From Nitrosomonadales bacterium (GTDB lineage: Bacteria; Pseudomonadota; Gammaproteobacteria; Burkholderiales; Nitrosomonadaceae), in NCBI GenBank assembly GCA_004525885.1, contig SPBV01000020.1, forward strand, positions 1 through 14,605: 14,605 nt of DNA, read 5' to 3'. The position numbers and the translations under genes were made by a program. The notes under the pieces are model-generated. The model saw nothing but the letters and a program-made list of their open reading frames with translations, ran no database searches and had not been told where the DNA came from. This document shows positions 6,479-14,074 of the stretch, piece after piece (within the stretch, counting starts at the first letter, position 1; each line of letters opens with the position of its first letter).

Positions 6479-8516
6479 TAGCTCTTATAAACTTTATCAA
6501 ACGTTTGAACCTGCTGGTGACCAACCTGAAGCAATCGATAAGCTGATTGAGGGAATAATAGACGGCCTTACATTTCAAACACTACTGGGCGTAACCGGTT
6601 CTGGTAAAACCTTTACTATGGCTAACGTGATCGCACGCTTGGGGCGGCCCACACTTATTATCGCGCCCAACAAGACCCTTGCGGCACAACTCTATTCTGA
6701 AATGCGTGATTTCTTCCCTGAGAATGCTGTGGAATACTTTGTTTCCTATTATGACTATTATCAACCAGAGGCATATGTCCCATCACGCGATATTTTTATC
6801 GAAAAAGACTCTAGTATTAATGAACATATCGAACAAATGCGTTTGTCCGCGACAAAATCATTACTTGAAAGGGACGACGCTATAATCGTTGCTACCGTAT
6901 CATGTATTTATGGTATTGGTGACCCGGTAGACTATCATGGCATGATTTTGCATTTGCGTGAACATGAAAAAATTACTCAGCGTGAAATTATAAAACGACT
7001 GACTGAAATGCAGTATGAACGAAATGATATCGAGTTTAGTCGAGGATCTTTTCGAGTGCGTGGCGATATCATTGATATTTTTCCAGCAGAAAACTCTGAA
7101 ACTGCTATAAGAATCTCTCTGTTTGATGATGAAGTTGAGGGGATGTCTCTGTTCGACCCACTTACCGGACGTCAACTACAAGAAGCTTCACGTTATACAG
7201 TTTATCCATCAAGTCATTATGTTACGCCTAGAAGCACTACGCTACGTGCAATTAAGACTATAAAATCTGAACTTACTGAACGTATTGAATATTTTCAAAA
7301 GCATAATAAGCTTGTGGAAGCACAACGTGTTGAGCAACGTACTCGTTTTGATCTAGAGATGTTAAATGAATTAGGCTTCTGTAAAGGTGTTGAAAATTAT
7401 TCGCGGCACCTGTCAGGAAGAAATCCTGGTGACCCACCACCTACTTTGGTTGATTATTTGCCATCTAATTCACTTCTAATAATAGATGAAAGTCATGTGA
7501 CTGTACCCCAAATAGGGGGTATGTATAAGGGTGACCGTTCGCGTAAAGAAAACCTAGTAGACTATGGCTTTCGTTTGCCCTCAGCGCTAGATAACCGTCC
7601 GCTGCGATTTGATGAATTTAAACAAATGATGCCACAAACAGTATTTGTATCAGCTACACCTGCAGAATATGAGCGTATACATAGTGGCCAAGTAGTAGAG
7701 CAGGTAGTTCGTCCTACTGGGCTGATAGATCCAAAAATTATAATTTGTCCAGCATCCACTCAGGTCGATGACTTAATGTCAGAAGTAAATATTCGCACCG
7801 AGAAAGGGGAGCGTGTATTAGTGACGACACTGACTAAACGTATGGCTGAAGATTTGACTGAATATTTCTCCGATCACGGGATCCGAGCACGATATCTTCA
7901 CTCGGATATAGGCACAGTTGAAAGAGTAGAAATTATTCGTGATCTACGCCTTGGTAAATTTAATGTATTAATAGGAATTAACTTGTTACGTGAAGGTCTT
8001 GACATTCCTGAGGTGTCATTGGTAGCAATACTTGATGCTGATAAAGAAGGTTTTCTACGCTCAGAACGGTCGCTTATCCAGACTATGGGGCGCGCAGCTC
8101 GCCATATAAACGGCACCGCTATACTTTATGCTGATAGGGTAACTAATTCTATGCAGCGTGCTATTGATGAAACTGAACGCAGAAGAAATAAGCAAATTTT
8201 ATTTAATAAAGAAAATGGAATCGTGCCACGTAGTATACGCAAACATATCAAAGATCTCATTGATGGAGTTTATAATATTGAAAGTGCACAACAACATCTC
8301 AAAGCTGAAAAAATACAGGCACGTTATGATTCTATGAGTGAGATGCAGCTTGCTAAGGAAATTAAATTGCAAGAAAAAAAAATGTTGAAAGCAGCAAAGA
8401 ATATGGAGTTTGAGGCAGCAGCTCAGCACCGAGATGAGTTGAAGAAACTTAAAAATTTATTGTTTATCGGGTTTACTGATTCAAGCCCAAAAGAGGGCAG
8501 GCCAAGTGAAGCATAA
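6459..8516 (+). CDS. uvrB: Excinuclease ABC subunit B (UvrB)
   Basis: UvrB is the damage-verifying helicase-like subunit of bacterial nucleotide excision repair. It is loaded on DNA by UvrA and then recruits UvrC for incision. The 685 residues match the usual length. The Walker A motif GVTGSGKT is at 44-51, the DNA-inserting beta-hairpin with its tyrosines is at about 92-109 (VEYFVSYYDYYQPEAYVP), the Walker B DESH is at 343-346, followed by VSATPAEYE. The helicase motif VI region includes QTMGRAARH, and a C-terminal UVR motif (about 640-677) mediates UvrC/UvrA contact. The GTG at 6459 gives the typical N terminus MITTFPNSSYKLYQTFEPAGDQ. No frameshift or missing motif is seen. No clear LexA box was found upstream. 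Confidence 0.98.
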   Translation: MITTFPNSSYKLYQTFEPAGDQPEAIDKLIEGIIDGLTFQTLLGVTGSGKTFTMANVIARLGRPTLIIAPNKTLAAQLYSEMRDFFPENAVEYFVSYYDYYQPEAYVPSRDIFIEKDSSINEHIEQMRLSATKSLLERDDAIIVATVSCIYGIGDPVDYHGMILHLREHEKITQREIIKRLTEMQYERNDIEFSRGSFRVRGDIIDIFPAENSETAIRISLFDDEVEGMSLFDPLTGRQLQEASRYTVYPSSHYVTPRSTTLRAIKTIKSELTERIEYFQKHNKLVEAQRVEQRTRFDLEMLNELGFCKGVENYSRHLSGRNPGDPPPTLVDYLPSNSLLIIDESHVTVPQIGGMYKGDRSRKENLVDYGFRLPSALDNRPLRFDEFKQMMPQTVFVSATPAEYERIHSGQVVEQVVRPTGLIDPKIIICPASTQVDDLMSEVNIRTEKGERVLVTTLTKRMAEDLTEYFSDHGIRARYLHSDIGTVERVEIIRDLRLGKFNVLIGINLLREGLDIPEVSLVAILDADKEGFLRSERSLIQTMGRAARHINGTAILYADRVTNSMQRAIDETERRRNKQILFNKENGIVPRSIRKHIKDLIDGVYNIESAQQHLKAEKIQARYDSMSEMQLAKEIKLQEKKMLKAAKNMEFEAAAQHRDELKKLKNLLFIGFTDSSPKEGRPSEA

Positions 8517-8536
8517 AGGCACACAGTAACCAATTT

Positions 8537-8540
8537 GGAG
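8537..8540 (+). promoter_or_regulatory. Ribosome binding site deciding the HD-GYP start
   Basis: GGAG at 8537-8540 is followed by six bases and the ATG at 8547. An in-frame TTG at 8535 overlaps this site and cannot use it, so the ATG is preferred. Confidence 0.7.
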
Positions 8541-8546
8541 CCATTC

Positions 8547-9692
8547 ATGACTCAACAGGAAGAACTTTTCTCACATCAGGACTTACTAGCTAAATTACAT
8601 GATAACCTGCCATTATCTGAGAAACTTCGCTCTCTCCACCAAGTAATCTGCCAGGATTTTCCCTTTATCGATCGCCTATCTATTTCGTTACTTGACGACA
8701 AAACCAATATACTTAAAACCTATACACACAGCACTAAAGGCTCCGACCCACTAACCGCCTACGAGGCCCCTCTCAGTGCAGCCCCATCTTTAAATCAGAT
8801 TATTGAGTGTCGCCGCCCACGACTTGTTCAAGATCTGGCTATTTTCTCCCATGGGGAACACGAACATACAAAACGCCTAGCAAATAAAGGTTATAACGCT
8901 AGCTATACTATGCCACTTTATCAAAGTGGAACCTTTCTTGGTTTTTTATTCTTCAATTCCGACCAGTCGCATCCTTTTGTGCCAGAAGTACTACGCCAGA
9001 TTGATATTTATGGCCATTTAATTGCCTTAATGGTTATCAGTGAATTAACCGCCATACGTGCTCTACTATCTGCTGTACGAACAGCGCGAAACATGACGCA
9101 CCATCGAGACATGGAAACTGGGGCCCATATTGATCGTACCGCACACTATGCTCGTCTTATAGCACGCGAAATAGCTGATCGCCATCATATTAGCGATGAA
9201 GAAATTGAACATATTTTCATGTTTTCACCTTTACATGATATTGGAAAAATAGGAATTCCTGATAGCATCTTACGCAAACCCGGGAAACTTGATGAAGAGG
9301 AAACCAAAGTGATGATGACACACCCAGAAAAAGGTGGTGAAATCATTGACGCTATACTAAAAGATTCTGGTTTGGGTACATTTGGTCATGTTGACATCTT
9401 GCGTAATATTGCCGTGTATCACCACGAAGCAATCGATGGAAGTGGTTATCCTAAGGGTCTTAAAGGGAATGAAATCCCTATTGAAGCACGCATTAGTTCC
9501 GTGGCTGATATTTTTGATGCATTAACTTCACAGCGTGCTTACAAAGCCCCCTGGAGCAATGAAGAAGCTTTTGCTACGTTGGAACGACTAGCAGACACCA
9601 AACTAGATCGTGATTGTGTAGAAGCTATGTTAAAAAATACTGACAAAATAATTGAAATTCAGCAACTCTTTCGTGATGAAGAGTTACTTTGA
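8547..9692 (+). CDS. GAF and HD-GYP domain protein, putative cyclic-di-GMP phosphodiesterase
   Basis: This 381-residue protein has a GAF-like sensor region (about 20-165) and a complete HD-GYP domain (about 175-370). HD-GYP proteins are metal-dependent phosphodiesterases that hydrolyse cyclic di-GMP, lowering this second messenger of biofilm and motility control. The key motifs are all present: the ETGAHIDR helix, SPLHDIGKIGIPD with the HD pair at 230-231 and Lys234, KPGKLDEEE, HPEKGGEI, and HHEAIDGSGYP at 292-302, which contains the GYP signature. An active enzyme is therefore likely, though other cyclic dinucleotides cannot be excluded. No signal peptide or membrane helix is seen, so it is probably cytosolic, with the GAF part binding an unknown ligand. 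It follows uvrB by 30 bp and precedes the GNAT gene by 22 bp. Confidence 0.93.
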   Translation: MTQQEELFSHQDLLAKLHDNLPLSEKLRSLHQVICQDFPFIDRLSISLLDDKTNILKTYTHSTKGSDPLTAYEAPLSAAPSLNQIIECRRPRLVQDLAIFSHGEHEHTKRLANKGYNASYTMPLYQSGTFLGFLFFNSDQSHPFVPEVLRQIDIYGHLIALMVISELTAIRALLSAVRTARNMTHHRDMETGAHIDRTAHYARLIAREIADRHHISDEEIEHIFMFSPLHDIGKIGIPDSILRKPGKLDEEETKVMMTHPEKGGEIIDAILKDSGLGTFGHVDILRNIAVYHHEAIDGSGYPKGLKGNEIPIEARISSVADIFDALTSQRAYKAPWSNEEAFATLERLADTKLDRDCVEAMLKNTDKIIEIQQLFRDEELL

Positions 9693-9714
9693 AGAACCCA
9701 TTATATAGTGTACT

Positions 9715-10908
9715 GTGCAAACCCTTACAATTACCTCCAATAGAACCTCTAGCTTGTTGAACACAGTCAAATACTCCAATTTCGACCAACTCCCTAGCCA
9801 CTGCCTGGAACTACTTGCGGAGGTAGAGCACACGAATTTTTTTTTCGGCAGAGGCTGGTTCGAGAATTTTTCCAGGAATACAATCGACCCAACAGCGCAA
9901 ATTCATATCTATACTGTTGAAGATAATACTGCTGCTAGACCGAAGGCGCGTGCTGTACTTTTTATGCGCTCTGCAGCGGGACAGGCTGGATCCTTATTTG
10001 AGAGGAAGTTCTGCGGATCAAATTCAATTTCCAGTATGACAGCTCACCAAACTCTTTTCTTTGCCCCCGCAATTCGAGAGACAGATGATCAATATTCTGA
10101 AGTAATTTCTGCGCTGATTGGATCCATCTGTAAGGATGACCGCTCATGGGATGTAATTGATCTAAATTTTCTTGATCCCAACTCGCGCGTTTATGGAGCA
10201 TTAATTCAAGCACTGAAAAGATTTGGACTATCTCTACGCGAATATTATTGGCGTGCATGCATATGCGAAGATGTAAGCAACACAACTTACGCTAATTACC
10301 TGGCATCGCGTTCAAAAGCAGTAAAAAAGACATATGTATACAAACAGAGAAAGTTGGCAAAAACAGAAAAAACCAGATTTGAAATGATAACCGGAGGTGA
10401 AAATCTTGAGTCTGGTATTGAAGATTATGAACATGTGCTAGCGAATAGTTGGAAAGGTGCCGAGCCCTTCCCAAATCATGCAGCGGGATTAATTCGAGCC
10501 GCCGCAGCAGCAGGTGCACTACGTTTAGGGCTTTACTATATAGAAAACACCCCCGTTGCAACTCACCTTTGGATAGTCACTTCTGGCAGGGCAACGATTT
10601 GTAAACATCACCATGATTCAAAATACGACAAGGAATCTGTGGGCGCGATTCTCACAATGCGTATGTTTGAATATGCTATCGACACTGAGAAAGTACATAC
10701 TATCGACTTTGGTGTAGGTGATGAGCCTGCCAAGCGTTACTGGCTAAATGAAGAAGAATCCATTTGTGGCGTGGTGGCATTCAATGACAGATCCTTGCGA
10801 GGCCTCATGTCACTGTTTCTTTATACAATTTCAGAAAAAATAGACCAGATAAAGAAAAAAATAAAAACATACCTTCCGCTGCGCAATCGAAGTTTGTGGA
10901 AGCACTAA
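9715..10908 (+). CDS. GNAT family acyltransferase, BioF2/CelD-like (PF13480 type)
   Basis: The 397-residue protein has the layout of double-GNAT proteins of the BioF2-like/CelD class. The second half contains ASRSKAVKKTYVYKQRKLAK, then GALRLGLYYIENTPVATHLWIV, and the diagnostic IDFGVGDEPAKRYWL. A basic C-terminal tail ends the protein. Such proteins often sit in exopolysaccharide or exosortase-associated clusters and are thought to acylate sugars or lipids, but the substrate here is unknown. The GTG start at 9715 lacks a clear ribosome site; a TTG codon 15 codons inside (before LNTVKYSNFDQLP) would also fit. The gene may be translated together with the HD-GYP gene 22 bp upstream. It is followed by a truncated sulfotransferase, another enzyme type common in such clusters. 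Confidence 0.8.
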   Translation: MQTLTITSNRTSSLLNTVKYSNFDQLPSHCLELLAEVEHTNFFFGRGWFENFSRNTIDPTAQIHIYTVEDNTAARPKARAVLFMRSAAGQAGSLFERKFCGSNSISSMTAHQTLFFAPAIRETDDQYSEVISALIGSICKDDRSWDVIDLNFLDPNSRVYGALIQALKRFGLSLREYYWRACICEDVSNTTYANYLASRSKAVKKTYVYKQRKLAKTEKTRFEMITGGENLESGIEDYEHVLANSWKGAEPFPNHAAGLIRAAAAAGALRLGLYYIENTPVATHLWIVTSGRATICKHHHDSKYDKESVGAILTMRMFEYAIDTEKVHTIDFGVGDEPAKRYWLNEEESICGVVAFNDRSLRGLMSLFLYTISEKIDQIKKKIKTYLPLRNRSLWKH

Positions 10909-10988
10909 CCGCAGTAAAAATCACGTTAAGGAAAATATTTTATAAGGCGCACATAATAATACCCCTTAATTTCCCGGACGACTGATTG

Positions 10989-11132
10989 ATGAGTTTTTGT
11001 CCCAATGTCCCTTTAATTGGAGCTCAAAGATCGGGAACTATGTTTCTCGCGAGTATTTTGGAGCAGCACAAGGGCATATGTTTTACGGATGACCCATTTT
11101 TCTTCAGGCAAACGATTAGTACGGACAGTTAA
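10989..11132 (+). pseudogene. Truncated sulfotransferase, N-terminal fragment
   Basis: A 47-residue reading frame begins MSFCPNVPLIGAQRSGTMFL and continues ASILEQHKGICFTDDPFFF. The IGAQRSGT segment is the 5'-phosphosulfate-binding loop of PAPS-dependent sulfotransferases, and the following helix and ICFTDDP strand fit the family. A full enzyme has roughly 250-350 residues, so only the N terminus is left; the rest is not recognisable downstream. The stop is within a perfect inverted repeat (11129-11154). Its position 80 bp after the acyltransferase gene suggests a lost partner in carbohydrate or lipid modification. Confidence 0.65.
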
Positions 11133-11154
11133 AGAATTTTCTCCAATTCTTTAA
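11129..11154. repeat. Perfect 10-bp inverted repeat with 6-base loop
   Basis: TTAAAGAATT (11129-11138) and AATTCTTTAA (11145-11154) are exact reverse complements around TTCTCC. The first arm contains the TAA that ends the sulfotransferase fragment. The hairpin is AT-rich and lacks a following T run, so it is not a typical terminator; it could be the mark of a rearrangement. Confidence 0.8.
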
Positions 11155-11644
11155 GTGGACGTATTTGAACCAAGTATTATGTTGAATAAACGTAACAAGT
11201 CTTTTTTACAGCTCCCTTGGCGAATTGCACGTTTGAGCACTAAAGGTTCCACCGAAAGTGTTGAAATATTAAATCTAATTTCTACCTACTCGGAGAAGGC
11301 ACAAAGAGGGATCTCGACTTCCACCCACTTCCTGTATTTAACATAATATACATTATACGCAAAATCTTTCTATTCCCTTCCACACAATTAATAATAAGTT
11401 ATTTAGAAAAATCTCCGTAACCCAGCTAGAAATAGATTTATAGATTCAAATTGAAGTACTTTTGGTATATCAGAATTACAAAATCTGAATATGCCTAATA
11501 ATGGGATGTGATCAGGAAAATAAAGAAAACTAAAAAAATGGGAGTTTATAGCTAGTAAAAAATGCTTTTAAATTACGCCATAAGCAGATAAATCTAAACA
11601 GAAAAGAAGCAAGTTTGTAAGGTACAAATTCGCATTATTTTGGC
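11155..11644. other. AT-rich stretch without a supported gene
   Basis: A 63-codon open frame starting with GTG at 11155 (product beginning MDVFEPSIMLNKRNK) has no recognisable domain, no ribosome site and overlaps the region where the sulfotransferase has decayed. The rest, to 11644, has frequent stops in all frames. Confidence 0.5.
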
Positions 11645-12015
11645 GTGCTAGAACCATCCTTCAGCCAATTAAGAACTATTGCCATGCCCATTCTGGTCTC
11701 CGTGGACCTTAGAAGCTATATCGAAATGGGTGAAATGGAAGCTGGAAGTCAGCAAAAACTAGTTGTATACTTAACCATAAATGATGAAAACCTTAAAAAA
11801 GCAAATAGAGGAGGCACTGCCACACCCCACCAGATGCCAAATGCATTAAATTAGCACATCTCATAAAGGTAGAACTAATCCACGTAATTGCCGCTAGTAA
11901 CTTAGTGACAGAGAGAAACGAAGAAAACAGAAAATTGTTTGAAGGGTGCTTCATAACAATTGCCAGCATCTCCATCGTGATACTTTTATCTTTTAATTCA
12001 AATGGTTCAGAATAA
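11645..12015 (+). pseudogene. Interrupted gene of unknown function, two homopolymer frameshifts
   Basis: Three short frames join into one coherent protein if one base is removed from A6 at 11795-11800 and one from C4 at 11825-11828. The first frame starts at GTG 11645 (MLEPSFSQLRTIAMP) and runs to INDENLKK, the second continues QIEEALPH, and the third runs PPDAKCIKLAHLIKVELIHV to a TAA at 12013-12015. The joined product is about 122 residues, mostly helical in character, with the charged segment VTERNEENRKLFEG followed by a hydrophobic stretch ITIASISIVILLSF near the C terminus that could be a membrane helix. No family is recognised. Either the gene is dead or the two homopolymers are sequencing errors. 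No upstream ribosome site is obvious, so the true start may also be lost. Confidence 0.5.
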
Positions 12016-12172
12016 AAGTTCATGTTACACAATGATGATGCTATGAAGGATATCGTTACCTTTTATATACTATGAGTAAATATGACAGGCTTTAGTTGGG
12101 AGCTCTAAAACAAAAAAAAGAAATTCTAATAATTTTAATCATCAAAGATTTTTATCTGATAAATTAAACGCT

Positions 12173-12180
12173 AAAGGAGA
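12173..12180 (+). promoter_or_regulatory. Strong ribosome binding site
   Basis: AAAGGAGA lies 7 bases before the ATG at 12188. It is the best Shine-Dalgarno match in the window and supports the next gene as genuinely translated. Confidence 0.75.
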
Positions 12181-12187
12181 CAGTTAT

Positions 12188-13021
12188 ATGTTTGAAGTAA
12201 TAGTATTGATCATTGGGGCCCTGGCTGGATTTGGCCTGCATATGGTAGTGAGTGGTTTTAAGCAACGTATTATTAATAACAGGATAAATGCCTTTGATTC
12301 CATAATAGAATCCTGGACAGAAATACGTTACTTCATTCTTGCCAATCACAAGGGTAAAATCCTGTCACGGGAAGCAAGAAGCAAAGTTGATGAAATGTAT
12401 GAAAATTCACAACAACTAATTGGCAAATTAATCCCAGCATGTGAAAATCAAACACTTACCACTGATGTTAATGAGTTAAATGAATCCATATATCGTAATG
12501 ATTGGGATTCATTAGATTTAAATGAATTAACGGCTATCATGGAACAATTGAAGGAATATATGTCAGTATTAGCAGTACGCATGAGAGAGGATATCAAAGA
12601 TAGCTATCAGGTTAAGTGGCAGGATCTAAAATTATGTAGTTCAGTCCTTTGTTCAAAAGTAATGAAAAATGAAACCCCTAATCAAACCAATAATGAAACA
12701 TCCAACGAAACATCTAATAAAGAAGAATATAAAGATGATTGGATCGAAGATCTGCTGAAGTCAAAATTTAGCTTTCTAAAGGATTGGGATATAAGATCGT
12801 TGTCCAGAAGAAAGCCAGCGGAAAAGGAAGCTTTGCCTGAAAATAAACCAACGGAAAAGGAAATTTTACCTGAAAATAAGAAGAAGGAAGATGAAGCATT
12901 GCCCGAAAATAAAGTACAGAAAGCAGAGTCCAAACTAGAAGACAAGCCAAAAGAAGCAAAACCAGTTCCTGAGAACAAACCAAAGAAGGAAAAAAACTTG
13001 CCTGAAAATAAGCCAAATTAA
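12188..13021 (+). CDS. Membrane-anchored protein with Lys/Pro/Glu/Asn 11-residue repeats, function unknown
   Basis: The 277-residue product begins with a hydrophobic helix (about residues 3-22, VIVLIIGALAGFGLHMVVSG) followed by positive residues, which suggests an N-terminal membrane anchor. Residues 25-155 are predicted mainly helical and unrecognised. Residues 160-177 are Asn/Thr/Glu-rich (NETSNETSN). The tail, residues 209-274, consists of six 11-residue units of the form KPxEKExLPEN, ending KPN; the fourth unit is the most diverged. Such tails are usually unfolded, extended linkers or binding regions. The positive-inside rule suggests the bulk of the protein is cytoplasmic, but this is uncertain. 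No homologous family is named here. A strong ribosome site precedes it and a strong hairpin follows. Confidence 0.75.
   Translation: MFEVIVLIIGALAGFGLHMVVSGFKQRIINNRINAFDSIIESWTEIRYFILANHKGKILSREARSKVDEMYENSQQLIGKLIPACENQTLTTDVNELNESIYRNDWDSLDLNELTAIMEQLKEYMSVLAVRMREDIKDSYQVKWQDLKLCSSVLCSKVMKNETPNQTNNETSNETSNKEEYKDDWIEDLLKSKFSFLKDWDIRSLSRRKPAEKEALPENKPTEKEILPENKKKEDEALPENKVQKAESKLEDKPKEAKPVPENKPKKEKNLPENKPN
12812..13009 (+). repeat. Six 33-bp codon repeats in the tail of the membrane-anchored protein
   Basis: From codon 209 the reading frame divides into six consecutive units of 11 codons. Five end in PEN and one in LED. The units differ in several codons, so the array is older than the exact duplication in the AsmA-like gene. 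Confidence 0.85.
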
Positions 13022-13100
13022 GCAGAAATCTTTTCTGAACGTGTTGACATTAACTCACCACAAATTTTTGCCGAGAGTCAATAGAATTAGGATCAAGCTT

Positions 13101-13137
13101 AAAGGAGAGGCCATCAAAATTTGATGACCTCTCCTTT
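13101..13137. terminator. Strong hairpin after the membrane-protein gene, possible terminator
   Basis: AAAGGAGAGG (13101-13110) pairs perfectly with CCTCTCCTTT (13128-13137). Inside, after one C-A mismatch, CATCAA pairs with TTGATG, leaving a loop of about three bases. The 37-base palindrome lies 80 bp after the stop at 13021. Only a short T run (ttt) follows on the + strand, and the arms begin with AAA, so it may act weakly in both directions. Confidence 0.6.
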
Positions 13138-13255
13138 ATCGTTTGTGCAAAAGTAAAGTAGAGATATTCTGTCTTACCACATTAAATAATTCTTTTAATC
13201 AAAATATTAAGAAAGTAAAAATAATTTTTATTTGAAATTCTCGATTAAAATCTAA

Positions 13256-14074
13256 ATGAAATCAAATAATTCAGAAATTAAATCTTTGGTAAAAGATATT
13301 GTAGTGTCCGCTAAAAATACTTTTAGCAAGAATGATATAGCTGTATATATTATGGGTAGTCTTGCGAGGGGTGGTTTCAGTGAAGTATCAAGTGATATTG
13401 ATCTAGGAATTGTTCTTAATGGTTCATTAGACAATGTCGGTGCAAAGATTAAGCGCATATTATCTACTGCACATGAGAATTACCCATCGGTAAAAAACAA
13501 TATTTCTGTCTTCTGGGGATCAATTGAATCTATTAATGGGGTTATTGATGCGGGTCGTTACCCACCATTCGATCGATTAGATCTAATTGATCATGCTCTA
13601 TTACTTTCCGGCAAAGATATTAGAAAAATGCTAGTTAGACCTACTAAGAAAGAACTTGAAATTGCAAGTGCATCATTTTCGCTCGGTTACCTTGGTAATC
13701 AGGAAAGAATCGAGGAATTCCATAACTGTGAACGTATTGTGGAAAAAGGGGTGGTTTATGTTACAAAAACAATACTATTTCCTGCCAGGTTTATTTATTT
13801 GGAAAAAACCGGGAAAATTGCCGGGAATGACGTGTCTTATCAATATTACCTAAATAACTTTAGTGGTTCGGATGCAAAACTTATAGAACACGGATATTTT
13901 TGGAGGCTCAAATCATTACCTGAGGAGTTAGATATCGTTACAGAGCTCTTAAAAAATGGACTAGTTATCCTTTACTCAAACTTTATCGATATCTATTTGA
14001 AAAGTATGGATAGCTATGGTGAATATGCCCTTAAAAATGAACTCACTCAGTGGAGGAATAATATAACAAGTTAA
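13256..14074 (+). CDS. Nucleotidyltransferase-fold protein (GS...DxD type), orphan
   Basis: The 272-residue product carries the polymerase-beta-type nucleotidyltransferase signature: GSLARGGFSEVSSDIDLG, with Gly34-Ser35 and the metal-binding pair Asp47 and Asp49. The strand that usually gives the third acidic residue reads NNISVFWGS and shows no obvious Asp, so activity is uncertain. RLDLIDHALLLSGKDIR follows, then a helical C-terminal half (about 130-272) of the size found in aminoglycoside adenylyltransferase-like and MNT-type proteins. Such proteins transfer a nucleotide to a drug, a protein or a tRNA; the target here cannot be told. No HEPN partner gene is adjacent, so a classic MNT/HEPN toxin-antitoxin pair is not shown. 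There is no clear ribosome site before the ATG. Base use is AT-rich, like the flanks, which fits an accessory gene. Confidence 0.85.
   Translation: MKSNNSEIKSLVKDIVVSAKNTFSKNDIAVYIMGSLARGGFSEVSSDIDLGIVLNGSLDNVGAKIKRILSTAHENYPSVKNNISVFWGSIESINGVIDAGRYPPFDRLDLIDHALLLSGKDIRKMLVRPTKKELEIASASFSLGYLGNQERIEEFHNCERIVEKGVVYVTKTILFPARFIYLEKTGKIAGNDVSYQYYLNNFSGSDAKLIEHGYFWRLKSLPEELDIVTELLKNGLVILYSNFIDIYLKSMDSYGEYALKNELTQWRNNITS

Noticed and set aside
11155..11346. 63-codon + frame starting GTG
   Set aside because: No domain, no ribosome site, and it could not be joined convincingly to the sulfotransferase fragment upstream.
11795..11800. A6 run as a programmed -1 ribosomal frameshift site
   Set aside because: A -1 shift would enter a frame that stops at TAG 11806-11808. 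The coherent continuation needs the opposite shift, so an indel is the simpler explanation.
11793..12032. 79-codon - strand frame
   Set aside because: It lies opposite the interrupted + strand gene, whose joined translation is more protein-like. No start signal or family was seen for the antisense frame.
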